From Bradyrhizobium sp. Y36 (GTDB lineage Bacteria; Pseudomonadota; Alphaproteobacteria; Rhizobiales; Xanthobacteraceae): DNA of 64,000 bases. Below are positions 44,774 through 53,340 of the stretch, piece after piece. The notes beneath the pieces were generated by a model. The model did no database searches, had not been told where the DNA came from, and saw nothing but the letters and a program-made list of their open reading frames with translations. The stretch lies in the NCBI RefSeq assembly GCF_002531575.1, contig NZ_NWTI01000010.1, positions 62,001-126,000 of the forward strand, in the 5' to 3' direction. The position numbers and the translations under genes were made by a program. The first letter of the stretch is position 1; each line of letters starts with the position of its first letter.

Positions 44774-45835
44774 TTATCGCGTCGAACCGCGGGGAACGGC
44801 GCGGTCCATCCAGTTCGAAATCCACTTCGCGATCTCCAGGCTATTCTTGTCCTGCATGATCATGTGAGAATTTCCCTTGAAGCCAAGGTCCGGCAAGACG
44901 GCCAGCTCTGCCTTCGCTCCAGCCTTGCTCGCCGCCGCGACGAAATCGCGGCAGGCAGGCAGGCGTGGTGCCCAAAGCGGGGATTTGTCGACATTGTCTC
45001 CGAACATAACCAGGATCGGCATGCCGACATATGGTGTCATGTCGCTAGTGGCAGCCGGACAAGCCCCAGGTTCGATCGATACGATGCCTGCAATATTCTT
45101 GCGATCCAGCGCGGCCGCCTGAAAGGGGTAGATGCCGGATTGCGAATGGCTGATCAGGATCGCGCCCTTCAGACGTTGCGAGAGATCGACCAGGGCGGGA
45201 ACCGTCGGGTTAGGCGTCGGCAGCGCGGCGAGCCAATCAGGCACCATCTGTTTCCAGAACTCCGCCTGAGCCTCCAGCGGAAACTGCATGCCGGGATACG
45301 TTTGCGGGTATTCTGGCCCGAACCTGAAGGTCTTCCACGCGCTCTCCTGCCCGGCTGCGAAGACAGCCGGTAACTGGTCGGGCGGAAGCTTTCCCGCCTT
45401 CACCGCGTTGCTCATTGCGGGGCTGGTGGCTGAACGGCCGCGCCAAGCCTGATCGATCGTGTACGTGGGGTAGCCCGTTCTCAGAAAAAACTCGTCCCAG
45501 CCCATCCTGCCATCGGGCGTGGTTTCCCACGTCTTCCCTGTAAGGCAGCAGCCGTGGATCAAAACTATTGGGTACCGGCCGTACGTATTGAGCGGCGTCT
45601 GGTATCGAACATAGACCTGATCGACGACGATTGTTCCAACCGGATCTCGTCTTGCTTCCGTTGCGAGGGAGTCGGAATGTACCTCGCGTCCGCCGACGAA
45701 AAAACTTCCCTGCGAGGCTATCGTCAATGGGGACGACGCTTCCTCGCTGCGAGACGCCGATATTGCGGGCTCATTCAAGCTTACCGCGACGACGACCGAG
45801 CATAGCAGCAGAGTATTGAGCAGCTTCAACCGCAC
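44774..45835 (-). CDS. Secreted alpha/beta hydrolase
   Basis: A 353-residue protein with a Sec signal peptide (LLNTLLLCSVVVAVSL, cleavage near AISA). The start is GTG at 45835, with AGGAGT five bases upstream. After QGSFFVGGREV come VLIHGCCLTGKTWETTPDGR and the nucleophile elbow ISHSQSGIYP, the layout of the alpha/beta hydrolase fold with oxyanion HG and catalytic Ser. MFGDNVD and GNSHMIMQD near the C-terminus are likely to hold the Asp and His. Substrate unknown (ester or lactone likely). It is 74 bp downstream of a NitT/TauT-type binding-protein gene and probably in the same operon, so it may process the imported compound in the periplasm. Confidence 0.85.
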   Translation of the reverse strand: MRLKLLNTLLLCSVVVAVSLNEPAISASRSEEASSPLTIASQGSFFVGGREVHSDSLATEARRDPVGTIVVDQVYVRYQTPLNTYGRYPIVLIHGCCLTGKTWETTPDGRMGWDEFFLRTGYPTYTIDQAWRGRSATSPAMSNAVKAGKLPPDQLPAVFAAGQESAWKTFRFGPEYPQTYPGMQFPLEAQAEFWKQMVPDWLAALPTPNPTVPALVDLSQRLKGAILISHSQSGIYPFQAAALDRKNIAGIVSIEPGACPAATSDMTPYVGMPILVMFGDNVDKSPLWAPRLPACRDFVAAASKAGAKAELAVLPDLGFKGNSHMIMQDKNSLEIAKWISNWMDRAVPRGSTR

Positions 45836-45909
45836 CTTACACTCCTATTGATAAAGCTAGATGCAAGAACAGACTATGGTTAGTGAGCTTTTGAACGACG
45901 TTGCAGACG

Positions 45910-46926
45910 CTAATTTCCCGGACGGCTCGCGAGTTGGGGCACGAACATATCGCTCCACTTCGTCGGTTTGAGTTTGATGGACCCTGCACGGTGCATGAAT
46001 TCAGAGAACTGCATCATACCTGTCGGTATGGCCGAGAAGCGCGTATCCGGATCCTCGATCATTTCTTGAATTTCGACGGGATCAACCTTGATTTTTGAAC
46101 TCCTGGCGTAGATCTCGGCGGCAAGTTTCTTGTCCTTGGCGATGAGAGCAGTCGCATCATCCATCGCATCTATGAAAGCCTGGGTCATCTTCGGATTCGC
46201 GTCTACGAACTTTTTCGGAGCGAAGGCGACGTCAAGAGTGATATTGCCGAGATAGTCGACCGAGTTCAGCACACGATGGATTCCAGGCGCCTTTGCTTCG
46301 ATGTATTGAAATGGCGGCGAAGTGAAATGCGAGTTGATCTCGGTTTTGCCGCTCAGAAGCGCCGTCAGGGCTTCCGGATGGGGTAGGCTCACGGTCATCG
46401 GATCCATCCTGGCGAAGTTCGCATCTCCAAACTCCCTGGCCGCGATCATCTGAAGGACCACGGCGGCAAGAGACGTCTTGATGCCCGGCAGCGCAATCTT
46501 GTCCTTGCTGGTAAAGTCCTTCAGCGACCCGAGTTCAGGCTTGTTGGTGTTGAGCCATAGCGAGGTCGAGCTCATGCCGGACACACCGACCACTTCGACA
46601 TTCGGGATGCCCTTGGCCTTGGCCCAGAGTGTGATGAATCCGGGCGCGCCGGTGCCCGCGAAGTCGAGCGTACCCGCCATCATCGCATCGTTGATGACGT
46701 TGCCGCCATCCAGCATGAGCCACGTCACCTTGATGTCGCCGAGACCGGCGGTCTTGGCCCGCTTCTCCAGAAGCTGCTGATCCTGCATGACGATCAGCGG
46801 CAAATAGAGGATGCCGAACCCCTTGGACACGCGGACCTGGCTCACCTCCGCGCGGACGATGCTCGAACAAAACACTGCGCAGAGCGCGGCGGCAGCAAAC
46901 GCGCCCATAAGGCGGCTCTTCGACAT
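45910..46926 (-). CDS. NitT/TauT-type ABC transporter substrate-binding protein
   Basis: A 338-residue periplasmic binding protein. The start at 46926 follows a strong ribosome-binding site (GGGAGG). It has a signal peptide (LMGAFAAAALCAVFCSSIVRA). The mature part begins VRVSKGFGILYLPLIVM and contains DGGNVINDAMMAGTLDFAG, the motif by which NMT1/SsuA-like proteins count substrate-binding residues, then GITS-like KTSLAAVVL. The family binds sulfonates, nitrate, pyrimidine precursors or aromatic acids; the ligand cannot be told from sequence. It is followed by the hydrolase gene and preceded by the permease and ATPase genes of the same transporter. Confidence 0.88.
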   Translation of the reverse strand: MSKSRLMGAFAAAALCAVFCSSIVRAEVSQVRVSKGFGILYLPLIVMQDQQLLEKRAKTAGLGDIKVTWLMLDGGNVINDAMMAGTLDFAGTGAPGFITLWAKAKGIPNVEVVGVSGMSSTSLWLNTNKPELGSLKDFTSKDKIALPGIKTSLAAVVLQMIAAREFGDANFARMDPMTVSLPHPEALTALLSGKTEINSHFTSPPFQYIEAKAPGIHRVLNSVDYLGNITLDVAFAPKKFVDANPKMTQAFIDAMDDATALIAKDKKLAAEIYARSSKIKVDPVEIQEMIEDPDTRFSAIPTGMMQFSEFMHRAGSIKLKPTKWSDMFVPQLASRPGN

Positions 46927-46975
46927 CTGATATCCTCCCGTAGTATGCCGGTTCGGCTTTGATTTCTGCCTGGTT

Positions 46976-47842
46976 CTAGTGCTGCATGCCCCAGCGTCGG
47001 ATTGTCTTGCGCTCGATCGTAGCGAAGATGACATTCTCGACGAAGAGCCCGATCAGGATCACCGTGAACAGCCCTGCGAAAACGTTCGCCGTCTCGAGCT
47101 GGTTGCGGTTCTCATAAATGAACCAGCCGAGGCCGCCGGAGCCCGACGAGACGCCGAAGACGAGTTCGGCCGCGATCAATGTACGCCAGGCAAAGGCCCA
47201 GCCGACCTTGAGACCCGTCAGGATCGCCGGGAAAGCCGCAGGGATGAGGATCAGGCGCACCAGCTTGAGGCCGCGCAGCCCGTAGTTCTGGCCGACCATG
47301 CGCAGCGTGTTGGAAACCGAGCGGAAGCCGGCATGGGTGTTGAGCGCGATCGCCCAGAGCACGGAATGCACGAGAACAAAGATCACGCTGCCTGAGCCGA
47401 GGCCGAACCAGATCAGCGCAAGCGGCAGCAGCGCAATCGCGGGAAGCGGGTTGAACATCGAGGTCAGCGTCTCGAGCAAGTCGGCGCCGATCCGCGAGCC
47501 GATCGCCAGCGTCGTCAGCAACGCAGCCAGGCCGATGCCGATACCGTACCCGATCACCAGAGTCTGCAGCGAGACAAGCATGCGTTGTGGGATAACGCCG
47601 CTTGCAATATTGCTAACAAAGGCCTCGATGGTCTGGCCAAAGGTGGGGAACAGCAGCGGGTTGCCGAGCCAACGGCCATACGCCTCCCAGGCGATGGCAA
47701 GCCCGGCAAGGATCAAGGTCTTGCGGACGAAGCCGTAGCCATAGACACGCTCGGCGACGCCAAGCGACTTGGCGATGACCGGCGCGTCGCCGGAATGGAC
47801 TTCGTGGACAATTTCGGGGCGGAAGGCGAGAAGATCGGTCAT
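46976..47842 (-). CDS. NitT/TauT-type ABC transporter permease
   Basis: A 288-residue inner-membrane permease of the SsuC/TauC type. The start at MTDLLAF (47842) is preceded by GAGGGGA. About six transmembrane helices are visible, with the EAA-type loop GLRGLKLVRLILIPAAFPAILTG region coupling to the ATPase. The first helix (TLILAGLAIAWEAYGRWLG) follows a cytoplasmic tail of about 40 residues. It lies 14 bp after the ATPase gene and 49 bp before the binding-protein gene. Confidence 0.9.
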   Translation of the reverse strand: MTDLLAFRPEIVHEVHSGDAPVIAKSLGVAERVYGYGFVRKTLILAGLAIAWEAYGRWLGNPLLFPTFGQTIEAFVSNIASGVIPQRMLVSLQTLVIGYGIGIGLAALLTTLAIGSRIGADLLETLTSMFNPLPAIALLPLALIWFGLGSGSVIFVLVHSVLWAIALNTHAGFRSVSNTLRMVGQNYGLRGLKLVRLILIPAAFPAILTGLKVGWAFAWRTLIAAELVFGVSSGSGGLGWFIYENRNQLETANVFAGLFTVILIGLFVENVIFATIERKTIRRWGMQH

Positions 47843-47856
47843 GTTGGTCGGTCCCC

Positions 47857-48636
47857 TCAATGCGCTGCGAAAAGCATGTCGTTGATGCGGGTTTCGAGCG
47901 CCGCCTGCGTGCCGGTGCCCATTTCCCGCTGCGGTATGCTGTTGAGCTCCGCCTTGACCTCGCCGGGATGGGGCGACAGCAGCAAAATGCGCGTGCCAAT
48001 GCGGATCGCTTCCTCGATCGAATGCGTGACGAAGAGCACCGTAAAGCGCGTGTCGTCCCAGAGCCGCAGCAGTTCGTCCTGCATCTTGCGACGCGTCAGT
48101 GCGTCGAGCGCGGCGAAAGGCTCGTCCATGAGCAGGACGTCGGGCTCCATCGCCATGCCACGCGCGATCGAGACGCGCTGCTTCATCCCGCCCGACAGCA
48201 TATGAGGATAACTGTCGATGAATTTCGTCAGCCCGACCTTGTCGATATACGACTTTGCGCGCTCTTCGGCTTCAGTCCCGGTTGCCCGTCCGCTCGCGGT
48301 CAGCGCGAATACGACATTCTCCCGCACCGTCTTCCAGGGAAGGAGCTGGTCGAACTCCTGGAACACCATCATCCGGTCGGGGCCGGGACCCGTGACCTCG
48401 CGGCCCTTCAGGCTGATGCTTCCCTCGACCGGGCTGAGATAACCACCGATCGCCTTCAGTAAGGTCGACTTGCCGCAGCCGGACGGGCCAAGCAGCACGA
48501 ACCGGTCCGATGGATACACCTCGAAGGAGACGCGGCGCGTCGCCGTGACGATGGCACCGGGAGTCTTGTATTGCAGCGTCACGCCGCTAACCGAAAGCAG
48601 CGGGGAGACTGTACCGGTACTGAAGGGGGCGTTCAT
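47857..48636 (-). CDS. NitT/TauT-type ABC transporter ATP-binding protein
   Basis: A 259-residue ATPase of the SsuB/TauB/NrtD class with Walker A GPSGCGKST, Q-loop MVFQEFDQLLPW, signature LSGGMKQRVSIARG, Walker B LLMDEPFAALDALTR and H-loop FVTHSIEEA. The LPWKTV and DEPFAALDALTR motifs are hallmarks of this class. First gene of the operon; the start is preceded by AGAGGA. It is divergent from a response regulator gene, with 100 bp between the two starts, so the operon is likely controlled by that two-component system. Confidence 0.93.
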   Translation of the reverse strand: MNAPFSTGTVSPLLSVSGVTLQYKTPGAIVTATRRVSFEVYPSDRFVLLGPSGCGKSTLLKAIGGYLSPVEGSISLKGREVTGPGPDRMMVFQEFDQLLPWKTVRENVVFALTASGRATGTEAEERAKSYIDKVGLTKFIDSYPHMLSGGMKQRVSIARGMAMEPDVLLMDEPFAALDALTRRKMQDELLRLWDDTRFTVLFVTHSIEEAIRIGTRILLLSPHPGEVKAELNSIPQREMGTGTQAALETRINDMLFAAH

Positions 48637-48700
48637 GGGCCCTATCCTCTATGCGTTTCCTTGCGCGCTATGGCGCTTGATGTGCTAGTAAACCGCGAAA

Positions 48701-48717
48701 CTGACTTTTACCTGACT
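48701..48717. promoter_or_regulatory. Direct repeat CTGACT-N5-CTGACT between divergent genes
   Basis: Two identical hexamers 11 bp apart, one helical turn, in the 100-bp gap between the transporter operon and the response regulator gene. OmpR/PhoB-class regulators bind tandem direct repeats with this spacing. Candidate site for the adjacent regulator; it is short and unproven. Confidence 0.4.
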
Positions 48718-48736
48718 CCAATACGAGTGCTCCTGG

Positions 48737-49402
48737 GTGCGCATACTCGTCGTTGAAGACACCAGCGATATCGCCGAGGCAGTGGTGGCACGTCTCGAAG
48801 CGGCGGGTCACGCGGTCGATTGGGGCGCCGATGGCAGCGCAGCTACAGAGCTGCTTGCTGTGCAGACCTACGACCTGATCATCCTCGACCTTAATCTTCC
48901 GGACGAAGACGGCTTGACGGTGCTCAAGGGGCTGCGAAGGCGTCGCGTCAAGACGCCCGTCCTGGTCATCACGGCACGCTCTGCCGTCGACGAGCGGATC
49001 AGCGCGCTCGATCTCGGGGCCGACGACTACCTCACGAAGCCATTCGACTACCGCGAGCTGGAAGCGCGAGCGCGCGCCTTGCTGCGGCGCAGCATGGGCC
49101 TTTCGGATAACCTATTGCGCGTTGGGCCGTTAACGATCGACCGAGCAGGACGAGTTGCGAGCATCGAGGACAGACCGCTCAATCTGACGCGCCGCGAATT
49201 GACAGTACTCGAGATCCTGGCCGTAAGACCGGATCGTATTGTTCCGAAGGAGGAGCTCGTAGAGCAGCTCTTCAACTTCGACCAAGAACCCAACGCAAAT
49301 GCCATCGAGCAGTTTGTGGCGCGTTTGCGCCGGAAGCTCGCTGATGCACCCATTGAGATCAGGACCATGCGTGGTTTGGGCTATCAGCTTGTCGCGACGT
49401 GA
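48737..49402 (+). CDS. OmpR-family response regulator (TctD/QseB-like)
   Basis: A 221-residue cytoplasmic DNA-binding response regulator starting at GTG. The receiver domain (residues 1-115) has the acidic pair VVEDT, the phosphorylation Asp in LIILDLNLPDEDG (about 51), Thr/Ser at VLVITARS and Lys in DDYLTKPFDY. The winged helix (about 125-218) has LTRRELTVLEIL, a wing region VARLRRKL and IRTMRGLGYQLV. It is followed by an overlapping sensor kinase gene. Divergence from the NitT/TauT-type operon suggests that operon as target. Confidence 0.92.
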   Translation: MRILVVEDTSDIAEAVVARLEAAGHAVDWGADGSAATELLAVQTYDLIILDLNLPDEDGLTVLKGLRRRRVKTPVLVITARSAVDERISALDLGADDYLTKPFDYRELEARARALLRRSMGLSDNLLRVGPLTIDRAGRVASIEDRPLNLTRRELTVLEILAVRPDRIVPKEELVEQLFNFDQEPNANAIEQFVARLRRKLADAPIEIRTMRGLGYQLVAT

Positions 49403-50762
49403 CCTGCAGCTTTCGCTCCGCACCCGCATCATCGCGACGCTATCGGTGGTGCTTGCCGCCGGTGCCGTCGTCCTCGGTTTTGCAGCCTGGAAATACTCTT
49501 CGGTCGCTGCGCAGCAGGCCTACGACCGCCTTCTAAGCGGGGCAACGATCCAGATCGCGGAAAACGTCTACGTACAAGGCGGCGTCGTCGCTCTCGACCC
49601 TCCGGTTGCTGCCATCGCGACGCTCTCGGCCTATGATATGGTCTTCTATAAGGTCGTCGATCCACGCGGAATTGTCGTGGCTGGGTATGGCGACCTGGCC
49701 TCCACGGCCACTGAGTCTGCGGCAAGAAGCGGCGTTGTACTGGAGGATGGCGTCTATCAAGGGCAAATCGTACGCATTGCGACGATGGCCCGGCACATCG
49801 AGTCCCCTGCTCAGGCTGGATGGGTAACGATCGTGGTCGCCCAGACAACGGACGCGTCTTCGGCTCTTGCGCGCGAACTGACGCTGAAGGCACTGACCGT
49901 CATCGCGGTCATGAGCGCGCTGGCCGTGCTCGCGGCAAGCTTCGCGATAGGTTTCGCCCTGAAGCCGCTCACCAAGATTGAAAGCGAGATTGCGAACCGG
50001 CGGGCGGACGATCTTAGCCCCATCCATGCCGAGCCGCCCTTCGAAATCCGTAGCCTCGTGTTCGCGATCGATGGCTTCATGCAGCGCCTTGCGGACAGAA
50101 TGAATCTGATGCAGCGCTTCATCGCAGATGCCAGCCATCAGATTCGTACGCCGCTTGCGGCGCTCGATGCCCAGGTGGAGTTGCTCTCAAGTACGAAGTC
50201 ACCGCAGCGACACGCGGAATATCTGGCTCGCATCCGCGACCGGACGACGCAATTGGCGCGTTTGACGAATCAATTGCTTGACCATGCGATGGTCATCCAT
50301 CGCGCCGATGCCGCGCAAGCCGCGCCTGTCGGGCTCAACGAGTTGGCAAGGTCAGTCCTTGCAAACTCCGTCCCGCTGTCGATGTCGCGCGAAGTCGAAA
50401 TCGCCTTCGAGCCGGCGGATCCGGCGCCGGTTATCATGGGCGATGCGATCAGCATACGCGAGGCACTCGGCAATCTGATCCACAATGCGCTCGTCCATGG
50501 TGCGCGGAGTCAACTAACCGTTGTTGTCGGCCAAAATGGAGACTCTGCCTGGGTCGAAGTACGGGACGACGGTAACGTCTTTGATCCGACGACAGCCGAG
50601 CAACTCGTTGCTCCCTTCGCAAAGGGTGAGAGCTCGTCCGGCTCGGGGCTCGGGCTCTCGATAGCCCGCCAAGTTGCCCAAGCCCATGGCGGCTCGCTCA
50701 ATTTCGCACGCTCCGATGGCTTGACCACGGTGCGATTGTCGATGAGACGAGACGCGGCTTAA
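49371..50762 (+). CDS. Sensor histidine kinase (TctE/QseC-like)
   Basis: About 463 residues from GTG at 49371, which has AGGA six bases upstream and overlaps the regulator gene by 32 bp; TTG at 49389 is an alternative start. Two transmembrane helices (IIATLSVVLAAGAVVLGFA and LTVIAVMSALAVLAASFAIG) flank a periplasmic domain of about 130 residues, the TctE-type sensor layout. A HAMP-like linker follows, then the H-box FIADASHQIRTPLAALDAQ with the phospho-acceptor His, the N-box LGNLIHNALVHG, and the G-boxes GSGLGLSIARQVAQAHGG. Partner of the preceding regulator. Ligand unknown, possibly the substrate of the neighbouring transporter. Confidence 0.92.
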   Translation: MVWAISLSRRDLQLSLRTRIIATLSVVLAAGAVVLGFAAWKYSSVAAQQAYDRLLSGATIQIAENVYVQGGVVALDPPVAAIATLSAYDMVFYKVVDPRGIVVAGYGDLASTATESAARSGVVLEDGVYQGQIVRIATMARHIESPAQAGWVTIVVAQTTDASSALARELTLKALTVIAVMSALAVLAASFAIGFALKPLTKIESEIANRRADDLSPIHAEPPFEIRSLVFAIDGFMQRLADRMNLMQRFIADASHQIRTPLAALDAQVELLSSTKSPQRHAEYLARIRDRTTQLARLTNQLLDHAMVIHRADAAQAAPVGLNELARSVLANSVPLSMSREVEIAFEPADPAPVIMGDAISIREALGNLIHNALVHGARSQLTVVVGQNGDSAWVEVRDDGNVFDPTTAEQLVAPFAKGESSSGSGLGLSIARQVAQAHGGSLNFARSDGLTTVRLSMRRDAA

Positions 50763-50913
50763 TACAAAACCAAGACCACACGCGGACGCGGCAGAAGATC
50801 GATACGCCATCCGCCAGTGTGCTTAAAGCTAAAGGGCCGTGAGAATTAAGGGCCTCTGATTTCCGCAATGCCCCAAGAGCGGGTACAATGTGGGCCGAAG
50901 CTGACAGTCGCCT
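50763..50913. other. Non-coding sequence after the sensor kinase gene
   Basis: About 150 bp between the kinase stop and the second transposase fossil. I see no gene or clear hairpin. Confidence 0.45.
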
Positions 50914-51125
50914 TCGCGATATGCGGCGTGACCGATCGATCTCTCAAATCGTGCACGACCTGATCGACATCACATGCCTTGTCCGCACCAAGTGTGATCG
51001 GCCGCCTTCTGCGATGCCGGGCATCAGTCAGAGCCAGCGCCGTCTTCCGCTGGGCGGTGCCGGTGGCCTGGCTGATGCCACCGCCAACCGCCAGGCCATG
51101 ACGGTTCAACTCCGGTTGGCTTTGA
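50914..51125 (-). pseudogene. IS5-family transposase fossil, central fragment
   Basis: Minus-strand translation gives ELNRHGLAVGGGISQATGTA, then ALALTDARHRRRR, TLGADKACDVDQVVHDLRD and RSVTPHIA. This is the central part of IS5-family transposases around the second catalytic Asp (GADKAYD in intact copies). Similarity stops after VTPHIA, and there are no N- or C-terminal parts. It is the same orientation and family as the fossil at 44263-44500 but covers the region missing there. The last gene of the sugar operon ends directly beside it. Confidence 0.75.
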
Positions 51126-51126
51126 T

Positions 51127-52254
51127 CTAGAGGACGCGATAATTCACAATCTTGGATAGGTCCGGCGAAAGGTCGAGCCCCGGCCCCTCGCCCAGATTTA
51201 TCGTTCCGTTCTTTACGCAGGCGACAGGTCCACAGAACAGATCGCGTAGCGGATTATCGTTGGTATCTATCTCCAGCCAACCATCTCCTGCTATGCCCGC
51301 CAGCAGGTGCGCCGAGGCGAGCAGACCGATGCCGCCACCGAGGTAATGCGGGCAGAACGTCTTCCCAGCTTTGCGAATGTCGCTTGCCAATCCGACGCAG
51401 GCGCTGAACCCTCCCCATTTCGCGATATCAGGCTGGACCACGCCAAGCACGTCCCCGGCGAGGACTTGCTTGAAACCCTCGACGCTTGCGATGTTCTCAC
51501 CGGCGGCGATCGGCATTTTCGCGCTCGCCCGCAGCCTGCGCCATTCCTCCCACGGCCGGTCGGCGCGGATGGGCTCTTCCAGCCAGCGCAGGTCGAATTC
51601 GGCAAGACGCGGCAGCATCTCCAGCGCCTGATCGACCGACCAGCCCTGATTGGCATCCGCAGCGAGCATGCCCGTCCCGGCGATAGCACGAAGCGCGGCG
51701 AGATTGGCCAGATCTGTCTCGGCGCCGAAGCCGACCTTGAGCTTCAGCGCGCGATGACCGCGCTCGAGCGCGGCTTCGGCCGTGCGAGCCGCCCCGCTGG
51801 GATTGATGCCGCTGGCATAGACCTTGATCCTGCTCGACTGACCGCCGATCAGCCGCCACAGCGGCAAATGCCGGCGACGCGCGAAAAGGTCCCACAGCGC
51901 GAGATCGATGCCGGAGATCGCTTGCGCAAACGGCCCGGGCTCGCCGCATTGCAGCGCCAGCACCTCTGTGCCCTTCGTCAGGTTCTCGAAGGCCTGAGCC
52001 GGGTGATCGAACTTTCGCCCGACGAGGCCCGGTGCGAGCACCTCGTTGACCAGCCGGGCGCGATGCTCCGCACCCGGTGCCGGAAAATTAGACCAAGCCT
52101 CCCCCCATCCCTCGACGCCGTCCTCATCGACGGCGCGAACGAAGACGGCAGGACGGTTGAGCATCTTGCCAAACGAGGTCACCACCGGCGTCGCCAGCGG
52201 GTAGCGATAGCAGAGGGCTTCGATTGAACGGATGGTGAAGTCGTCAGTCGTCAT
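51127..52254 (-). CDS. Mandelate racemase/muconate lactonizing enzyme family protein (enolase superfamily)
   Basis: 375 residues from ATG at 52254, preceded by AGGGTGA; a GTG nine bases upstream is less well placed. Enolase-superfamily enzymes abstract a proton alpha to a carboxylate, acting as sugar-acid dehydratases, racemases or cycloisomerases. The lid domain is N-terminal (WGEAWSNF). In the barrel I see the KxK base motif (ALKLKVGFG), metal ligands in AADANQGW, WLEEPI and AAGENIA, and the His-side loop FCPHYLGGG near residue 300. Last gene of the carbohydrate operon, 48 bp after the aldolase gene. A sugar-acid dehydratase role is plausible but not proven. Confidence 0.85.
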   Translation of the reverse strand: MTTDDFTIRSIEALCYRYPLATPVVTSFGKMLNRPAVFVRAVDEDGVEGWGEAWSNFPAPGAEHRARLVNEVLAPGLVGRKFDHPAQAFENLTKGTEVLALQCGEPGPFAQAISGIDLALWDLFARRRHLPLWRLIGGQSSRIKVYASGINPSGAARTAEAALERGHRALKLKVGFGAETDLANLAALRAIAGTGMLAADANQGWSVDQALEMLPRLAEFDLRWLEEPIRADRPWEEWRRLRASAKMPIAAGENIASVEGFKQVLAGDVLGVVQPDIAKWGGFSACVGLASDIRKAGKTFCPHYLGGGIGLLASAHLLAGIAGDGWLEIDTNDNPLRDLFCGPVACVKNGTINLGEGPGLDLSPDLSKIVNYRVL

Positions 52255-52302
52255 GTTGCTCACCCTGCGATCGAGACCGGACCACGCGGAGCTGCCACCA
52301 TC

Positions 52303-53340
52303 TCAGTAAGCGCGCGCGAAGTCTCCCTCCTGCTTGATATCCGCGAAGACGGGAAAGCGCGCCTTCCAGGGTTTACCCTTTGCCGTAGTCAGCTTGTTGA
52401 GCCGCTCCAGCACGCCGAGGCCGTCCTTTCGCAGGCTTGCGGAAACTGCGGCGCGGTCCGGAAAGTTCTTTAGGACGGCGTCGAGCCAGATGGTGCGGCC
52501 GGCGAGAAAACCGCTCGCGCCTGCGGCATACGAGTAGTCGAGCACCCGCTCGAATTTGTCCGGCGAGGCGCCGCCCGACAGCAGCACCCAGGGAATGCTC
52601 CGCTCACGGCAGATATCGCCGATCGTATCGAACTCCTTCTGCGCGGCTTTCGCCTCCGCGCTGCCATCCGGGACCGGCAGGCTGTTGGCGGCAAGCGGAC
52701 TCTCGAGCTTGAGAAGATCGACGCCATATTCGGGCTTGGCAAATTCGCGGACGCTGTCGATGACGAGAGCGGGCAGCTTGCCCGGCGATTCCACGTAGTC
52801 GGCGGTGTGGTTGGCGCTGCCGAGGAAAGGATAGACCAGCAGCTCGAGGACATAGGGAATGTCGTGGCGGGCGCAGTCCTCGCCGATCTCACGCACGAAG
52901 CGCTTCTGATGCTCGTTCACGGCCGCATCGGCATCCGGACGATACCAGGCCAGCACCTTGACTGCGTCGCCACCCATGGCGCGGATCTTCTCGACGCTCC
53001 AATTGGTGATGGCGCGCGACTTGCGGCCGCCGGCGGTTTCATCGACGCGGTGCTCTTCCAGAGTCATGATCAGGCCGCAGCGTGGCGGCAACAAGTCGAT
53101 CGCCGCGGGCACCGCGAAATTCGGATCGAACAGCATCGAGCTGCAATGCGGCGCGAGGTTCTCCACCAGAAGCCGCTTCGCGGCGGTGACGTCGGAATAT
53201 TCCACCTGCTCCCGCGTGATCCCCTTCGCCTTTGCGATGGCATCAAACAGCGGCGGCCGCTGATCCAGCGCGACCATGCGAAAGTGGCCGTCCGCGTCAG
53301 CAAGCCGGGCCAGCCCGCGGTTCTTTCCAATCGTTCTCAT
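52303..53340 (-). CDS. LacD/YihT-family class I aldolase
   Basis: 345 residues; the start MRTIGKNRGL at 53340 overlaps the kinase stop codon (ATGA). LacD-family enzymes cleave tagatose 1,6-bisphosphate, and the relative YihT cleaves sulfofructose 1-phosphate. Visible family features are VALDQRPPL near the N-terminus, GGDAVKVLAWYRPDAD, the barrel strand VDLLKLESPL with the likely Schiff-base Lys, WVLLSGGASPDKF and AGASGFLAGRTIW. The TIM barrel is cytoplasmic. Pairing with a PfkB kinase in one coupled unit implies that the kinase product is its substrate. Confidence 0.82.
   Translation of the reverse strand: MRTIGKNRGLARLADADGHFRMVALDQRPPLFDAIAKAKGITREQVEYSDVTAAKRLLVENLAPHCSSMLFDPNFAVPAAIDLLPPRCGLIMTLEEHRVDETAGGRKSRAITNWSVEKIRAMGGDAVKVLAWYRPDADAAVNEHQKRFVREIGEDCARHDIPYVLELLVYPFLGSANHTADYVESPGKLPALVIDSVREFAKPEYGVDLLKLESPLAANSLPVPDGSAEAKAAQKEFDTIGDICRERSIPWVLLSGGASPDKFERVLDYSYAAGASGFLAGRTIWLDAVLKNFPDRAAVSASLRKDGLGVLERLNKLTTAKGKPWKARFPVFADIKQEGDFARAY

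Noticed and set aside
50888..51130. Plus-strand 80-codon frame
   Set aside because: It is antisense to the IS5-family transposase fragment, which explains the sequence.
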